NCBI GenBank assembly: GCA_910588795.1
Contig: CAJURI010000008.1
Span: 1 to 55,175 of the forward strand
Length of the DNA stretch: 55,175 nt
Direction of reading: 5' to 3'
Source of the DNA: an uncultured Duncaniella sp.
Lineage (GTDB): Bacteria > Bacteroidota > Bacteroidia > Bacteroidales > Muribaculaceae
This document shows positions 9,127-17,909 of this stretch, one piece after another. A model generated the notes under the pieces. That model had not been told where the DNA came from. It did not search any database and worked only from the letters and a program-made list of their open reading frames with translations. Every line of letters begins with the position of its first letter. The stretch's first letter is position 1. A program made the translations under genes and the position numbers.

Positions 9127-11330
9127 TTATGGACTATACGATCCTTAAGTTCTGCAAGCTTGGCATTGTTCCAGCGGTCAGTGGTGCCTACAAGATAACC
9201 TGTGATACGCTGAATATTGTCAATATTGTGACTGTGACATTTCGGACACTCTGTGAGACCCTCCTGAGCATCCTCGTATCCGCAATCCATGCAACGGTTG
9301 CGGTTATGGTTGACGGAACCGTAACCGATATTATATCGGTCCATAAGATCCACTATATCACTTATGGCCTTTGGATTGTGGGTGGCGTCGCCGTCAATCT
9401 CCACATAGAATATGTGACCGCCTCCGGTAAGCTCGTGATAAGGAGCCTCAACCTCGGCCTTGTGACGAGGCGAGCACTTATAATATACGGGGACATGATT
9501 GGAATTGGTATAGTAAATCTTGTCAGTCACACCGGGAATAACCCCGAACGAACGTCTGTCTCGTGAAGTGAATTTTCCGGAAAGCCCCTCTGCCGGAGTG
9601 GCGAGCACAGAGAAGTTGTGCTTATACCGCTCCGAAAAATCATTGACACGCGAACGCATGTGCGAGATGATGCGCAGACCGAGTTTCTGCGAGGATTCAC
9701 TCTCTCCATGATGCTTGCCGGTAAGAGCTATCAGACACTCAGCAAGACCTATGAAACCTATGCCGAGAGTTCCCTGATTGATCACACTTTCAATGGTATC
9801 ATTCGGGCCAAGTTTCTCGGCACCAACCCACAGGCGAGACATAAGCAGCGGGAACTGCTTGGCAAGTGCCGTCTTCTGGAAATTAAAACGCTCATTGAGC
9901 TGCAAGGCGGCTATCTCAAGTATCTCGTCCAGCTTCTGGAAGAAACGTCTAATACGCTCCTCCTGATCGACAATATTCATACATTCGATAGCGATGCGGA
10001 CTATGTTGACAGTAGTGAAGCTGATATTGCCACGACCTATTGATGTCTTTTCACCGAAACGGTTCTCGAACACTCGCGTACGGCATCCCATTGTAGCCAC
10101 CTCATATTTGTATCTCTCCGGATCATTGGCATCCCATTTCTCATGATAATTGAATGTGGCGTCAAGATTTACAAAGTTGGGGAAGAAACGACGGGCCGTC
10201 ACCTTGCAGGCAAGCTTATACAGGTCATAATTCGGATCCTCCGGAAGATAGCTAACGCCTCGCTTCTTTTTCCAGATCTGTATAGGGAATATCGCCGTAG
10301 CACCGTTCCCTACCCCTTCATAGGTACTGTTGAGGAGCTCTCTTATTATGCAGCGTCCTTCGGCTGACGTGTCAGTGCCATAGTTGATGGAACTGAACAC
10401 CACCTGATTGCCACCGCGTGAATGGATTGTATTCATATTGTGTATGAACGCTTCCATTGACTGGTGCACACGCGCCACTGTCTGATTTATAGCATGCTGG
10501 CGATAACGCTCGTCTCCTGACATGCCGTCAAGATCCGATTTCACATAATCCTTTATCTCCACATCGTAAAGATGTGACAGGTCGCTGCCGGTAAGCTTCT
10601 CCAGATTCTTTATCTCCTCGATATAGGAAGACCTGACGTAAGGTGCAAGATAGAAATCAAAAGCCGGAATGGCCTGTCCGCCATGCATCTCGTTTTGAGC
10701 AGTCTCAAGAGATATGCAACCGATGATACTTGCAGTCTCAATACGCTTTGCCGGGCGTGATTCTCCATGTCCGGCCACAAATCCATATCTGAGAATGCGG
10801 TCAAGAGGATGCTGAACACACGTCAGACTCTTTGTCGGATAATAGTCTTTATCGTGTATATGAATATATCCGTTGTTGACAGCTTCACGCACGACAGGCG
10901 AAAGCAGATAATCATCAACAAACGGCTTTGTGGTCTCGCTCGCAAACTTCATCATCATTCCCGCCGGCGAATCCGTATTCATGTTGGCATTCTCGCGGGT
11001 TATATCATTGTTCTTAGCCTCGATGATCTCAAGGAACATGTCACGAGTCTTGGCACGACGGGCTATGGACCTCTGGTCACGATAAGCAATATAACGCTTG
11101 GCGACCTCTTTTCTGGGAGAGTTCATAAGCTCAAGCTCCACCCTGTCCTGAATCTGCTCGACAGTCATCTGCTCGCAGCCGGTCATGGTGATGATATCCG
11201 CTATACGGGCTATCAAAGACTCGTCCTCACCCATCTCGGTAGTGAGCATTGCCTTGCGTATCGCAGCCTTGATTTTTTCCTCATTGTAGCCGACGATTCT
11301 GCCGTCGCGCTTGACCACTGTATGTATCAT
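9123..11330 (-). CDS. nrdD: anaerobic ribonucleoside-triphosphate reductase
   Basis: Makes deoxyribonucleotides from ribonucleoside triphosphates under anaerobic conditions, using a glycyl radical. The 735-residue product starts with an ATP-cone allosteric domain (VVKRDGRIVGYNEEKIKAAI). The C-terminus has a four-cysteine zinc site, CMDCG and CPKCH, and the radical loop RITGYLVGTTDRWN, in which Gly711 of the GYL motif is the expected radical site. It leads the nrdD-nrdG operon. The promoter upstream carries a long palindrome (11368-11422). No aerobic NrdAB is present in this window. Confidence 0.96.
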   Translation of the reverse strand: MIHTVVKRDGRIVGYNEEKIKAAIRKAMLTTEMGEDESLIARIADIITMTGCEQMTVEQIQDRVELELMNSPRKEVAKRYIAYRDQRSIARRAKTRDMFLEIIEAKNNDITRENANMNTDSPAGMMMKFASETTKPFVDDYLLSPVVREAVNNGYIHIHDKDYYPTKSLTCVQHPLDRILRYGFVAGHGESRPAKRIETASIIGCISLETAQNEMHGGQAIPAFDFYLAPYVRSSYIEEIKNLEKLTGSDLSHLYDVEIKDYVKSDLDGMSGDERYRQHAINQTVARVHQSMEAFIHNMNTIHSRGGNQVVFSSINYGTDTSAEGRCIIRELLNSTYEGVGNGATAIFPIQIWKKKRGVSYLPEDPNYDLYKLACKVTARRFFPNFVNLDATFNYHEKWDANDPERYKYEVATMGCRTRVFENRFGEKTSIGRGNISFTTVNIVRIAIECMNIVDQEERIRRFFQKLDEILEIAALQLNERFNFQKTALAKQFPLLMSRLWVGAEKLGPNDTIESVINQGTLGIGFIGLAECLIALTGKHHGESESSQKLGLRIISHMRSRVNDFSERYKHNFSVLATPAEGLSGKFTSRDRRSFGVIPGVTDKIYYTNSNHVPVYYKCSPRHKAEVEAPYHELTGGGHIFYVEIDGDATHNPKAISDIVDLMDRYNIGYGSVNHNRNRCMDCGYEDAQEGLTECPKCHSHNIDNIQRITGYLVGTTDRWNNAKLAELKDRIVHK

Positions 11331-11352
11331 CTGTTAGTGTTGTATTTTTTGA

Positions 11353-11384
11353 CAAAGTTAATCGCTAAAAACAGAAAATCCAAA
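11353..11384 (-). promoter_or_regulatory. nrdDG promoter
   Basis: On the minus strand TTTG (complement of 11381-11384) and TAACTTTG (complement of 11353-11360) are separated by 20 bases, and nrdD starts at 11330. The -33 element lies inside the left arm of the palindrome at 11368-11422. Confidence 0.8.
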
Positions 11385-11422
11385 TAAAAAGTTGCTAATT
11401 TTTTATTTGGATTTTCTGTTTT
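11368..11422. promoter_or_regulatory. 23-bp-arm palindrome over the nrdD promoter
   Basis: Bases 11368-11390 are the exact reverse complement of 11400-11422, with a 9-base loop between. The arms are A/T-rich with a central TCCAAAT/ATTTGGA core. The palindrome covers the -33 element and part of the spacer of the nrdDG promoter and lies upstream of the transcript start, so a protein-binding operator is more likely than an RNA hairpin. No matching regulator is identified. Confidence 0.7.
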
Positions 11423-11482
11423 GGAAAACTTTTACAATATTCAATATATGTATCCAACTATATATCAAACTATTAAGTATTA

Positions 11483-11530
11483 GTTTTGGACAACTTTAAA
11501 TACAATGTCTCGTCATACATTATCCAAAAC
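11483..11530. repeat. GTTTTGGA inverted pair downstream of the Dabb gene
   Basis: GTTTTGGA at 11483-11490 and its complement TCCAAAAC at 11523-11530 bracket a weaker AATGT/ACATT pair. A third GTTTTGGA lies at 11418-11425. It could be a poor terminator for the minus-strand gene ending at 11533 (no T-run) or part of the nrdDG control region. Confidence 0.4.
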
Positions 11531-11532
11531 CA

Positions 11533-11826
11533 TCAACAATTATAATCAACACATGCCCTGGCTTCTTTGTGACCGGCTATCAATGATGCAGCTGCGACAT
11601 GTGCGGGATGCTTGGCATATACTTCGACCGACTGCATATCGGGCACAACAGCCGCAAGCACGACATCCCACTCCTCCGACGGATTCTCATTAATGCCGAC
11701 CTCCATCGATTTCAGCACATCGATTTTTTCAGGCAGGGCGAGCAATGCATCACGAAAACGCTCAGCAACCATGCGACGTTCCTCGGGAGAGCCTGACAGC
11801 TTGAATGTGACTATATGTCTAACCAT
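11533..11826 (-). CDS. Dabb (stress-responsive A/B barrel) domain protein
   Basis: A 97-residue single-domain protein of the Dabb family, dimeric alpha-beta barrels whose biochemical role is mostly unknown. The family opening is clear: MVRHIVTFKL, then a helix rich in charged residues (EERRMVAERFRDALLALPEKI) and the late AKHPAHVAAA stretch, matching the conserved Y-x-x-H-P-x-H segment of Dabb domains. It starts 41 bases after alaS on the same strand with no visible promoter between, so it is probably co-transcribed with alaS. Function cannot be assigned beyond the fold. Confidence 0.82.
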   Translation of the reverse strand: MVRHIVTFKLSGSPEERRMVAERFRDALLALPEKIDVLKSMEVGINENPSEEWDVVLAAVVPDMQSVEVYAKHPAHVAAASLIAGHKEARACVDYNC

Positions 11827-11867
11827 ATCAAAAAATATATCAGTGGTTAATCATTCTTACACAATAT

Positions 11868-14486
11868 TCACATAAGAAGTTTGCGAAGAGAATCCATAGC
11901 GACCGAGAGACCGTTGGCACCCTTTCCGCCTGCCTGAGCAAAACCGGGCTGACCTCCGCCGCCACCCTTGATAGCCTTTGCTGCCTCACGCACCATTGCG
12001 GACGCATTGTTGCCTGACTTCACAAGGTCATCGGTCAGCGCAACCGTCAGCAACGGCTTACCTGATATGTCGGCGGTGGCCGCTATAAACGCTGTGGCTT
12101 CAGGCGACAACTGACGCACAAGGAACGCCACATTCTTGACCACCTCAGGAGCACGGACTCCGGTCAATGTCACAATCCTGCATCCGTTACCCTCCACAGC
12201 CGAAGCCAACAGTTCTCCGGCAAGGTTGCGTGTGCGCTCCTTCATAAACTCCTCGGCCTGCTTGCGGAGCTCAGCATTTTCCTCAATAGCCTTGCGGATT
12301 GCCTGACGGATATCAGGTGCGTTATGGAACATCTCCCCTACGGCACGAAGCGTGTCAGAAAGATCATCCATAGCCTCCTCAGTAGCTTCAGCCGTAATAG
12401 CTTCTATACGACGTATGCCGGCAGCGATGCTCGACTCGGATATGATTCGGATCATGCCTATATTACCGGTATTAGGCACGTGCGTGCCTCCACACAGCTC
12501 GATGGAGTCGCCATACTTGATGACTCGCACCTCTTCGCCATATTTTTCCCCAAAGAGAGCCATGGCTCCAAGTTCACGAGCCTCGGATATAGGCACCGAA
12601 CGACGCTCGTCAAGGGGGATCGCTTTACGCACATTGGCATTGGCTATATGCTCTACCTTGCGTATCTCTTCAGGAGTCAGCTTCTGGAAATGGCTGAAGT
12701 CAAAACGAAGCAACTTGGGGGAAACATACGAACCCTTCTGCTCGACATGAGTGCCCAGCACTTCACGCAGCGCGGCATGAAGCAGGTGGGTGGCTGAATG
12801 GTTACACTCTGTGGCGCGACGTGCCTTTGCATCAATCACAGCCTCAAGCTCAGCTGTCACATCCGCAGGTAGCCTTTTTGACAGATGCACAGCCTGACCG
12901 TTCTCACGCTTTGTATCATATATCTCGATCTTATCGTCGCCGTTTATGAGCCACCCGCTGTCACCGACCTGGCCACCCATCTCCGCATAGAACGGGGTCA
13001 CAGACAGAACTATCTGATAAAAATCCTTGCCCTTCTGCTTGACATTACGGTAACGCAGTATGCGGGTGAGAGCAGAAGTAGAGTCATACCCCACAAACTC
13101 GGTCTCGCCTTCACTCAGCACGACCCAATCAGTGGCCTCGACAGCCGCAGCATTGCGCGCACGTGTCTTCTGCGCATCCATCTCCTTGTCAAACTCCGCC
13201 TTGTCAAGAGTCATGTCATTCTCTTTTAGGATCAGTTCTGTAAGGTCAAGAGGGAAACCGTACGTGTCATACAGCACAAATGCATCCTTGCCGGAGATCT
13301 CGTTCTTCCCATCCTTACGGGCTGCCTTCACAGCTTCGTCAAGTATTGACATACCCTTGTCGAGCGTACGCAGGAAAGCATCCTCCTCTTCCTTTATGAC
13401 CTTCATTATAAGCTCGCGCTGTGCCGCAATCTCCGGATAAGCCTCACCCATAGAGTCAATCAGAGTGTTGACAAGTTTATACATGAAAGCCTGTTTCTGG
13501 TCAAGGAACGTATAGGCATATCGGACGGCACGACGCAGAATGCGGCGTATCACATAACCGGCCTTGGCATTGCCCGGAAGCTGGGAGTCTGCAATCGAGA
13601 ACGAAATAGTACGCACATGGTCAGCAATGACTCTCATTGCCACATCCACTTGCCTGTCATCGCCATATTTCTTGCCCGACAGACGTGCTATAGTGTCGAT
13701 AAGAGGAGTGAAGACATCGGTATCATAATTGGATTTCTTGCCCTGAAGAGCCATGCACAGACGTTCGAAACCCATGCCGGTATCAATCACCTTGGCCGGG
13801 AGCGGTTCAAGCGACCCGTCAGCCTTACGGTTATACTGCATGAAGACAAGATTCCATATCTCTATCACGAGGGGATCATCATGATTGACAAGCGAAGCAC
13901 CGTCCACCTTGGCACGCTCCTCCTCCGAACGGAGGTCGATATGTATCTCCGAGCAAGGGCCGCAAGGACCGGTGTCACCCATCTCCCAAAAGTTGTCATG
14001 CTTGTTGCCGTTTATTATATGGGATGCAGGGAGATGCTTTTCCCAATATCCGGCAGCCTCATCATCACGCGAAAGCCCTTCTTCAGGCGATCCTTCAAAC
14101 ACTGTGGCATAAAGCCTGTCAGGCGACAAGCCAAGGACATCCACAAGATACTCCCAGGCCCAATCTATCGCCTCTTTCTTAAAATAATCACCGAAACTCC
14201 AGTTGCCAAGCATCTCGAACATGGTGTGATGGTATGTGTCCATACCCACCTCTTCAAGATCATTATGCTTGCCCGACACGCGCAGACACTTCTGCGAATC
14301 AGCCACACGCTGATACTTCGCCGCCTTATTGCCAAGAATTATGTCTTTGAACTGGTTCATACCGGCGTTGGTAAACATCAACGTCGGGTCATCCTTTACC
14401 ACCATCGGAGCCGACGGCACTATATGGTGACCCTTGGAACGGAAAAATTCCTTGAATGATTCGCGTATCTCCTTTGCTGTCAACAT
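11868..14486 (-). CDS. alaS: alanyl-tRNA synthetase
   Basis: Charges tRNA-Ala with alanine and edits mischarged Ser or Gly. The 872-residue product is full length: N-terminal class II catalytic domain (TNAGMNQFKDI near 38-48), helical tRNA-recognition domain, editing domain with the zinc-binding HSATH and CGGTH motifs, and a C-terminal C-Ala oligomerisation domain ending in a glycine-rich KGGGGGQPGFAQAGGKG region. The ATG at 14486 gives the standard opening. A Bacteroidota promoter lies 50 bases upstream. Confidence 0.97.
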   Translation of the reverse strand: MLTAKEIRESFKEFFRSKGHHIVPSAPMVVKDDPTLMFTNAGMNQFKDIILGNKAAKYQRVADSQKCLRVSGKHNDLEEVGMDTYHHTMFEMLGNWSFGDYFKKEAIDWAWEYLVDVLGLSPDRLYATVFEGSPEEGLSRDDEAAGYWEKHLPASHIINGNKHDNFWEMGDTGPCGPCSEIHIDLRSEEERAKVDGASLVNHDDPLVIEIWNLVFMQYNRKADGSLEPLPAKVIDTGMGFERLCMALQGKKSNYDTDVFTPLIDTIARLSGKKYGDDRQVDVAMRVIADHVRTISFSIADSQLPGNAKAGYVIRRILRRAVRYAYTFLDQKQAFMYKLVNTLIDSMGEAYPEIAAQRELIMKVIKEEEDAFLRTLDKGMSILDEAVKAARKDGKNEISGKDAFVLYDTYGFPLDLTELILKENDMTLDKAEFDKEMDAQKTRARNAAAVEATDWVVLSEGETEFVGYDSTSALTRILRYRNVKQKGKDFYQIVLSVTPFYAEMGGQVGDSGWLINGDDKIEIYDTKRENGQAVHLSKRLPADVTAELEAVIDAKARRATECNHSATHLLHAALREVLGTHVEQKGSYVSPKLLRFDFSHFQKLTPEEIRKVEHIANANVRKAIPLDERRSVPISEARELGAMALFGEKYGEEVRVIKYGDSIELCGGTHVPNTGNIGMIRIISESSIAAGIRRIEAITAEATEEAMDDLSDTLRAVGEMFHNAPDIRQAIRKAIEENAELRKQAEEFMKERTRNLAGELLASAVEGNGCRIVTLTGVRAPEVVKNVAFLVRQLSPEATAFIAATADISGKPLLTVALTDDLVKSGNNASAMVREAAKAIKGGGGGQPGFAQAGGKGANGLSVAMDSLRKLLM

Positions 14487-14533
14487 GATTATGATTGTTT
14501 TATATTATCTTTCAAAATAAAAATTTTCGGGCA

Positions 14534-14564
14534 CAAAGTTACACATTTTTTCGTTTACAGCCAA
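14534..14564 (-). promoter_or_regulatory. alaS promoter
   Basis: On the minus strand TTG (complement of 14562-14564) and TAACTTTG (complement of 14534-14541) are 20 bases apart, with the alaS start at 14486. Confidence 0.75.
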
Positions 14565-14634
14565 GGAGTCGGAACAATTCCACGCCCCGTCCCTCAGCCC
14601 TGACGAGAAACGCCACACCAAAGTATATAAAACT

Positions 14635-14674
14635 AAAAAAGCTGGTCACTCGTATCTGTACGAGCAATCAGCTT
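14635..14674 (-). terminator. second tandem terminator of the small lipoprotein gene
   Basis: A long, slightly imperfect stem spans 14639-14674 with a TACGAG/CTCGTA core and a T-run of six on the minus strand. It acts as a backup to the hairpin at 14684-14715 and shields the alaS promoter from read-through. Confidence 0.8.
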
Positions 14675-14683
14675 GATACCTTT

Positions 14684-14715
14684 AAAAAGTCCGGCAATAT
14701 ATTGTGCATCCGGAC
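14684..14715 (-). terminator. first terminator of the small lipoprotein gene
   Basis: GTCCGG (14689-14694) pairs with CCGGAC (14710-14715); on the minus strand the stem is followed by TTTTT. It lies 25 bases after the stop of the lipoprotein gene. Confidence 0.85.
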
Positions 14716-14739
14716 CTTCTACGTCAAGTAGGCAACTAA

Positions 14740-14934
14740 TTAGTTGGCGGCTACTACGGTGTCGACGGGAGCAACGCTGTCAGCTGCAACTGAATCAACA
14801 GTAACAACCTCTTCAACGACAGTCTCCTCAACAGCTACAGTGTCGGCAGCTTCCTGTGCAGCCTTCTCAGAAGAACCGCAAGAGAAAAGAGATGCGCTGA
14901 ATGCTACAGCGGCTACTAAAACTAACTTTTTCAT
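14740..14934 (-). CDS. small acidic lipoprotein, function unknown
   Basis: A 64-residue protein with a lipoprotein signal (MKKLVLVAAVAFSASLFSC, cleavage before Cys19). The mature 46 residues are almost only Val, Ala, Glu, Asp, Thr and Ser, with loose repeats of the type VDSVAAD and VDTVV, and have one Lys near the anchor. Such composition suggests an unstructured, negatively charged chain tethered to a membrane. The gene has a near-perfect promoter, a leader of about 50 bases and two terminators, which suggests an abundant independent transcript. No family is recognised; the sequence supports lipoprotein identity but no function. Confidence 0.8.
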   Translation of the reverse strand: MKKLVLVAAVAFSASLFSCGSSEKAAQEAADTVAVEETVVEEVVTVDSVAADSVAPVDTVVAAN

Positions 14935-14987
14935 TTTCTTTTTTTCTCGTTAAATTATTGAACAATATTTAAGCTTCAAAAACGATG

Positions 14988-15019
14988 CAAAGGTAAGACA
15001 AAAAAACTGACATACCAAA
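14988..15019 (-). promoter_or_regulatory. promoter of the small lipoprotein gene
   Basis: On the minus strand TTTG (complement of 15016-15019) and TACCTTTG (complement of 14988-14995) are exactly 20 bases apart: one of the best promoter matches in the window. Confidence 0.85.
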
Positions 15020-15142
15020 CTTTTTTTATGTTTTTTTTGGCGGATTGCCAATTTTCTGTGAAAAAAAATCAAAATTTGGTAAATCATAGCCTCATTTTTT
15101 AACAAGAGACGAACTTTGGGTGGAATTTTGCCACATTATTAT

Positions 15143-15150
15143 TACCTTTG
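15143..15150 (+). promoter_or_regulatory. -7 element TACCTTTG for merR
   Basis: A perfect TAnnTTTG element lies 27 bases before the merR start at 15178. The nearest TTTG upstream (15115-15118) is 24 bases away, more than usual. The rest of the 14935-15177 gap is A/T-rich and holds only the two divergent promoters. Confidence 0.65.
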
Positions 15151-15177
15151 CATAGGGTAAATTCAAATCCGTTTATT

Positions 15178-15516
15178 ATGGAACAAATTACCAGCAAAAG
15201 ATACTACAAAATCAGCGAGGTGGCAGAGATGATCGGTGTCGCAGCGTCAACCTTACGTTTCTGGGAAACACAGTTCCCGATCCTAAAACCCCGACGCAAC
15301 GACCGGGGCACGCGCTTCTACACCCCTACTGATCTTGAGAATGCCAGAATGATAAAGTTTCTTGTCCATGACAAAGGGTTGAAAATAGAAGCGGCCCTTG
15401 AACAGATAAAGATAAGTCGTGACGGTGTATCCAGAAAAGCGGAGGCCCTGAACAGGCTTACACAGGTGCGTGACAAGATACAAGGTTTAATAACATCACT
15501 CCATAAATTACGCTGA
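15178..15516 (+). CDS. MerR family transcriptional regulator
   Basis: A 112-residue DNA-binding protein. The ATG at 15178 lies after the -7 element and gives MEQITSKRYYKISEVAEMIG, the normal opening; an upstream alternative start at 15148 would overlap the promoter. The winged-helix motif is clear: YYKISEVAEMIGVAASTLRFWE near 9-30, then the wing RNDRGTRFYTPTDLE. A short C-terminal helix follows, with no effector domain and no cysteine cluster. It is followed after 9 bases by mltG; this MerR-MltG pairing suggests a cell-envelope role, but no target is shown. Confidence 0.9.
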   Translation: MEQITSKRYYKISEVAEMIGVAASTLRFWETQFPILKPRRNDRGTRFYTPTDLENARMIKFLVHDKGLKIEAALEQIKISRDGVSRKAEALNRLTQVRDKIQGLITSLHKLR

Positions 15517-15525
15517 CACTGATTA

Positions 15526-16587
15526 ATGGCAACACGCAAAGCGAAGAAAAAGAAGGATGAATCATGGCTGAGACGTCACTCTCTCGGCATCATGACAACA
15601 GCAATCGCTATAATTGTGACAATCGGGGCTATTTTCGCATTTGCCTTCATACCGTACACCGGAGGCACAGCCGACGATGGAGATTGGGTGTACGTACCCG
15701 ACAGCGCGTCACCTTCACAAGTAAAAGACAGTCTGAAGACGTCGCTCGGCTCATCTATGGGAACACGCGTATATATAATGTGGAAACTCATGGGTGGCAA
15801 TCCGACGAAATCAGAGGGAGCCTACCGCATAAATTTCGGACAGACGGCACTCGGCATTGCACGAAGAATTGCCACCGGACGTCAGACTCCGGTAAAAGTG
15901 ACATTCAACGGCACTCGCACCATGCCTCAGCTTGCCGACAAAATATCATCACAGCTGCAATGTTCATCAGAGGACTTTTTAGATGCCTGCAATGAGGTAC
16001 TACCGGCCCATGGCTTCAAACAGGCCACATACCCGGCGGCATTTATACCCGACACATATGAATTTTACTGGAGCGCAAGTCCGGAAAATGTGGTGAGACG
16101 CCTCCTTGAATATCGTGACAAATTCTGGGACGATGACAGAATAGCAAAAGCGCGCGGACTTGGTCTCAGCAAGGTCGAGGTCGCAACTGTAGCCTCTATC
16201 ATAGAAGAAGAGACTGCCAAAAAGGATGAAAGGCCGCTCGTCGCCCGCCTTTATATAAACCGCCTGAACAAAAAAATGAAACTTCAGGCCGACCCGACTG
16301 TAAAATTCGCTGTCGGTGATTTCAAAATAAAACGCATACGCGGTGAACATCTTAGGGTGTCTTCTCCTTATAATACATATAAGATAGACGGATTGCCCCC
16401 CGGGCCTATAAGAGTGCCCACTGCTTCAGCCATGGATGATGTGCTCGACGCACCAAACCACAATTATATATATATGTGTGCGAAAGAGGACTTCTCCGGC
16501 TACCATAATTTTGCCACCGACTATGCCACCCATCAGGCCAACGCCCGGAGGTATCAGAATGCTCTGAACAAAAGGAACATACTATAA
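15526..16587 (+). CDS. mltG: endolytic murein transglycosylase MltG
   Basis: Cleaves nascent glycan strands inside the peptidoglycan and so limits their length. The 353-residue product has a short basic cytoplasmic tail, one transmembrane segment (around 20-42, IMTTAIAIIVTIGAIFAFAF) and a periplasmic YceG domain. The catalytic glutamate lies in VASIIEEETAKKDE near residue 225. The C-terminus has the family's LPPGPIRVPT and the final YHNFA segment. It begins 9 bases after merR and is followed 63 bases later by an outer-membrane protein gene, so these probably form an operon. Confidence 0.93.
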   Translation: MATRKAKKKKDESWLRRHSLGIMTTAIAIIVTIGAIFAFAFIPYTGGTADDGDWVYVPDSASPSQVKDSLKTSLGSSMGTRVYIMWKLMGGNPTKSEGAYRINFGQTALGIARRIATGRQTPVKVTFNGTRTMPQLADKISSQLQCSSEDFLDACNEVLPAHGFKQATYPAAFIPDTYEFYWSASPENVVRRLLEYRDKFWDDDRIAKARGLGLSKVEVATVASIIEEETAKKDERPLVARLYINRLNKKMKLQADPTVKFAVGDFKIKRIRGEHLRVSSPYNTYKIDGLPPGPIRVPTASAMDDVLDAPNHNYIYMCAKEDFSGYHNFATDYATHQANARRYQNALNKRNIL

Positions 16588-16650
16588 ATTCAATTCCGGA
16601 TCACACAAAATATCAAACAAACCATACGCAAACGTTTCAACTAAACGATT

Positions 16651-17265
16651 ATGAGAAGTGTAAAATCCATTATCCTGACTCTGCTGCTCGTGATGAGCGC
16701 ATCGGTCGCTCATGCCGACGGCCTTTTCCGTTTCGGCCCTAAAGTGGGACTCACAGTCAATGAACTCCACTTCAACAACAGCACATTCGACGGAAGCAAC
16801 AAGACCGGATGGACTGCCGGTGTAATGACAGAATTCAAGATGCCCGTCATAGGCATAGGCGCAGACCTTTCGCTCATGTACGTACGCCGCAACTCAAGAT
16901 TCATGGCTGAAAACTCCAGTGATGTGAACGCAAGCAACAACCGCGACTATATAGAGATACCGCTCAACCTGCGTTACAGCTTCTCACTACCGGTCATCAG
17001 CAATGTCCTTCTCCCCTATGTGGCCGTGGGCCCCAGTGTGTCATTCCTCACAAGCCGCCGCAATATAGCCGACGACTTCCGTAACAAATCCGTCGACTGG
17101 GCCCTTAACTTCGGCATAGGCGTACAGCTTGTGAAGCACATCGACATAAGTGCCCGCTATGGCCTCGGACTCACAAAGGCCGTGAAAGCGATATCCGACT
17201 ATGAGGAAGCCGGCATACAAGGCAAGAACCGCTACTGGACAATCTCTGTGGCCTACCTGTTCTAA
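16651..17265 (+). CDS. outer-membrane beta-barrel protein (PorT-like fold)
   Basis: A 204-residue protein with a signal peptide (MRSVKSIILTLLLVMSASVAHA). The mature part starts FRFGPKVGLTVNEL and continues with alternating hydrophobic strands ending in an aromatic residue (WTISVAYLF), the signature of a small eight-stranded outer-membrane barrel of the PorT/OMP_b-brl type common in Bacteroidales. No ligand or partner can be inferred. It lies 63 bases after mltG and 23 bases before neuD on the same strand. Confidence 0.8.
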   Translation: MRSVKSIILTLLLVMSASVAHADGLFRFGPKVGLTVNELHFNNSTFDGSNKTGWTAGVMTEFKMPVIGIGADLSLMYVRRNSRFMAENSSDVNASNNRDYIEIPLNLRYSFSLPVISNVLLPYVAVGPSVSFLTSRRNIADDFRNKSVDWALNFGIGVQLVKHIDISARYGLGLTKAVKAISDYEEAGIQGKNRYWTISVAYLF

Positions 17266-17288
17266 AACTCCAAGCCAAAATATATTCT

Positions 17289-17909
17289 GTGGCAAAAAAA
17301 TTAGCTCTGATCGGCGGAGGCGGACATGCTCTGTCGCTGCTTGACATACTCCCGTCGCCCTATGTGGCGACGGGATATGTCGACATCAATACGTCACCCG
17401 ATATGCCCATACCCTACATGGGCAATGACGACAGCTTTCTTTCATCCTACCCTCCTTCCGATTACGAGATTATCGTCACAATGGTAAGTGGACCTGCGTG
17501 CCGGCTGGACACAAGGGCGATATTGATAGAACGTTACGAAGCCTACACATCTCCGGTAGTGACATCACCGACAGCAACAGTATCCGAAAACACCAATATA
17601 GGAAACGGAACTGCCATATTTCACAGATGTGTGATAAACACCGGGGCAAGTATCGGCCGCCATTCCATAATCAACACAGGTGCAATCATTGAGCATGAAT
17701 GCAATATCGGGAACAATGTATTCATAGGGCCGGGAGCCATAATATGCGGAGGAGCCGCCATAGATGACAACACATACATAGGCGCAGGAACCATAGTAAA
17801 ACCCGGCATGCACATATGCTCAGGAGCAACCATCGGAGCTGGAGCAGTGGTGACACATCACATTAACACCCCGGGGACATATGTCGGAATCCCGGCGAAA
17901 AAAATATGA
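17289..17909 (+). CDS. neuD: NeuD/PglD-type sugar O-acetyltransferase
   Basis: A left-handed beta-helix acetyltransferase of the NeuD/PglD family, which acetylates sialic-acid-like or bacillosamine-like sugars. The start is GTG at 17289, which places the nucleotide-binding glycine motif LALIGGGGHALSLLDIL immediately at the N-terminus. The C-terminal half shows hexapeptide repeats of the type (I/V)G-x4 (NIGNNVFIGPGAIICGGA and further turns) and ends VGIPAKKI. The 206 residues match the family. Its last codons overlap the neuB start (ATGA, 17906-17909), implying a shared pathway with the synthase. The exact sugar is unknown. Confidence 0.85.
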   Translation: MAKKLALIGGGGHALSLLDILPSPYVATGYVDINTSPDMPIPYMGNDDSFLSSYPPSDYEIIVTMVSGPACRLDTRAILIERYEAYTSPVVTSPTATVSENTNIGNGTAIFHRCVINTGASIGRHSIINTGAIIEHECNIGNNVFIGPGAIICGGAAIDDNTYIGAGTIVKPGMHICSGATIGAGAVVTHHINTPGTYVGIPAKKI

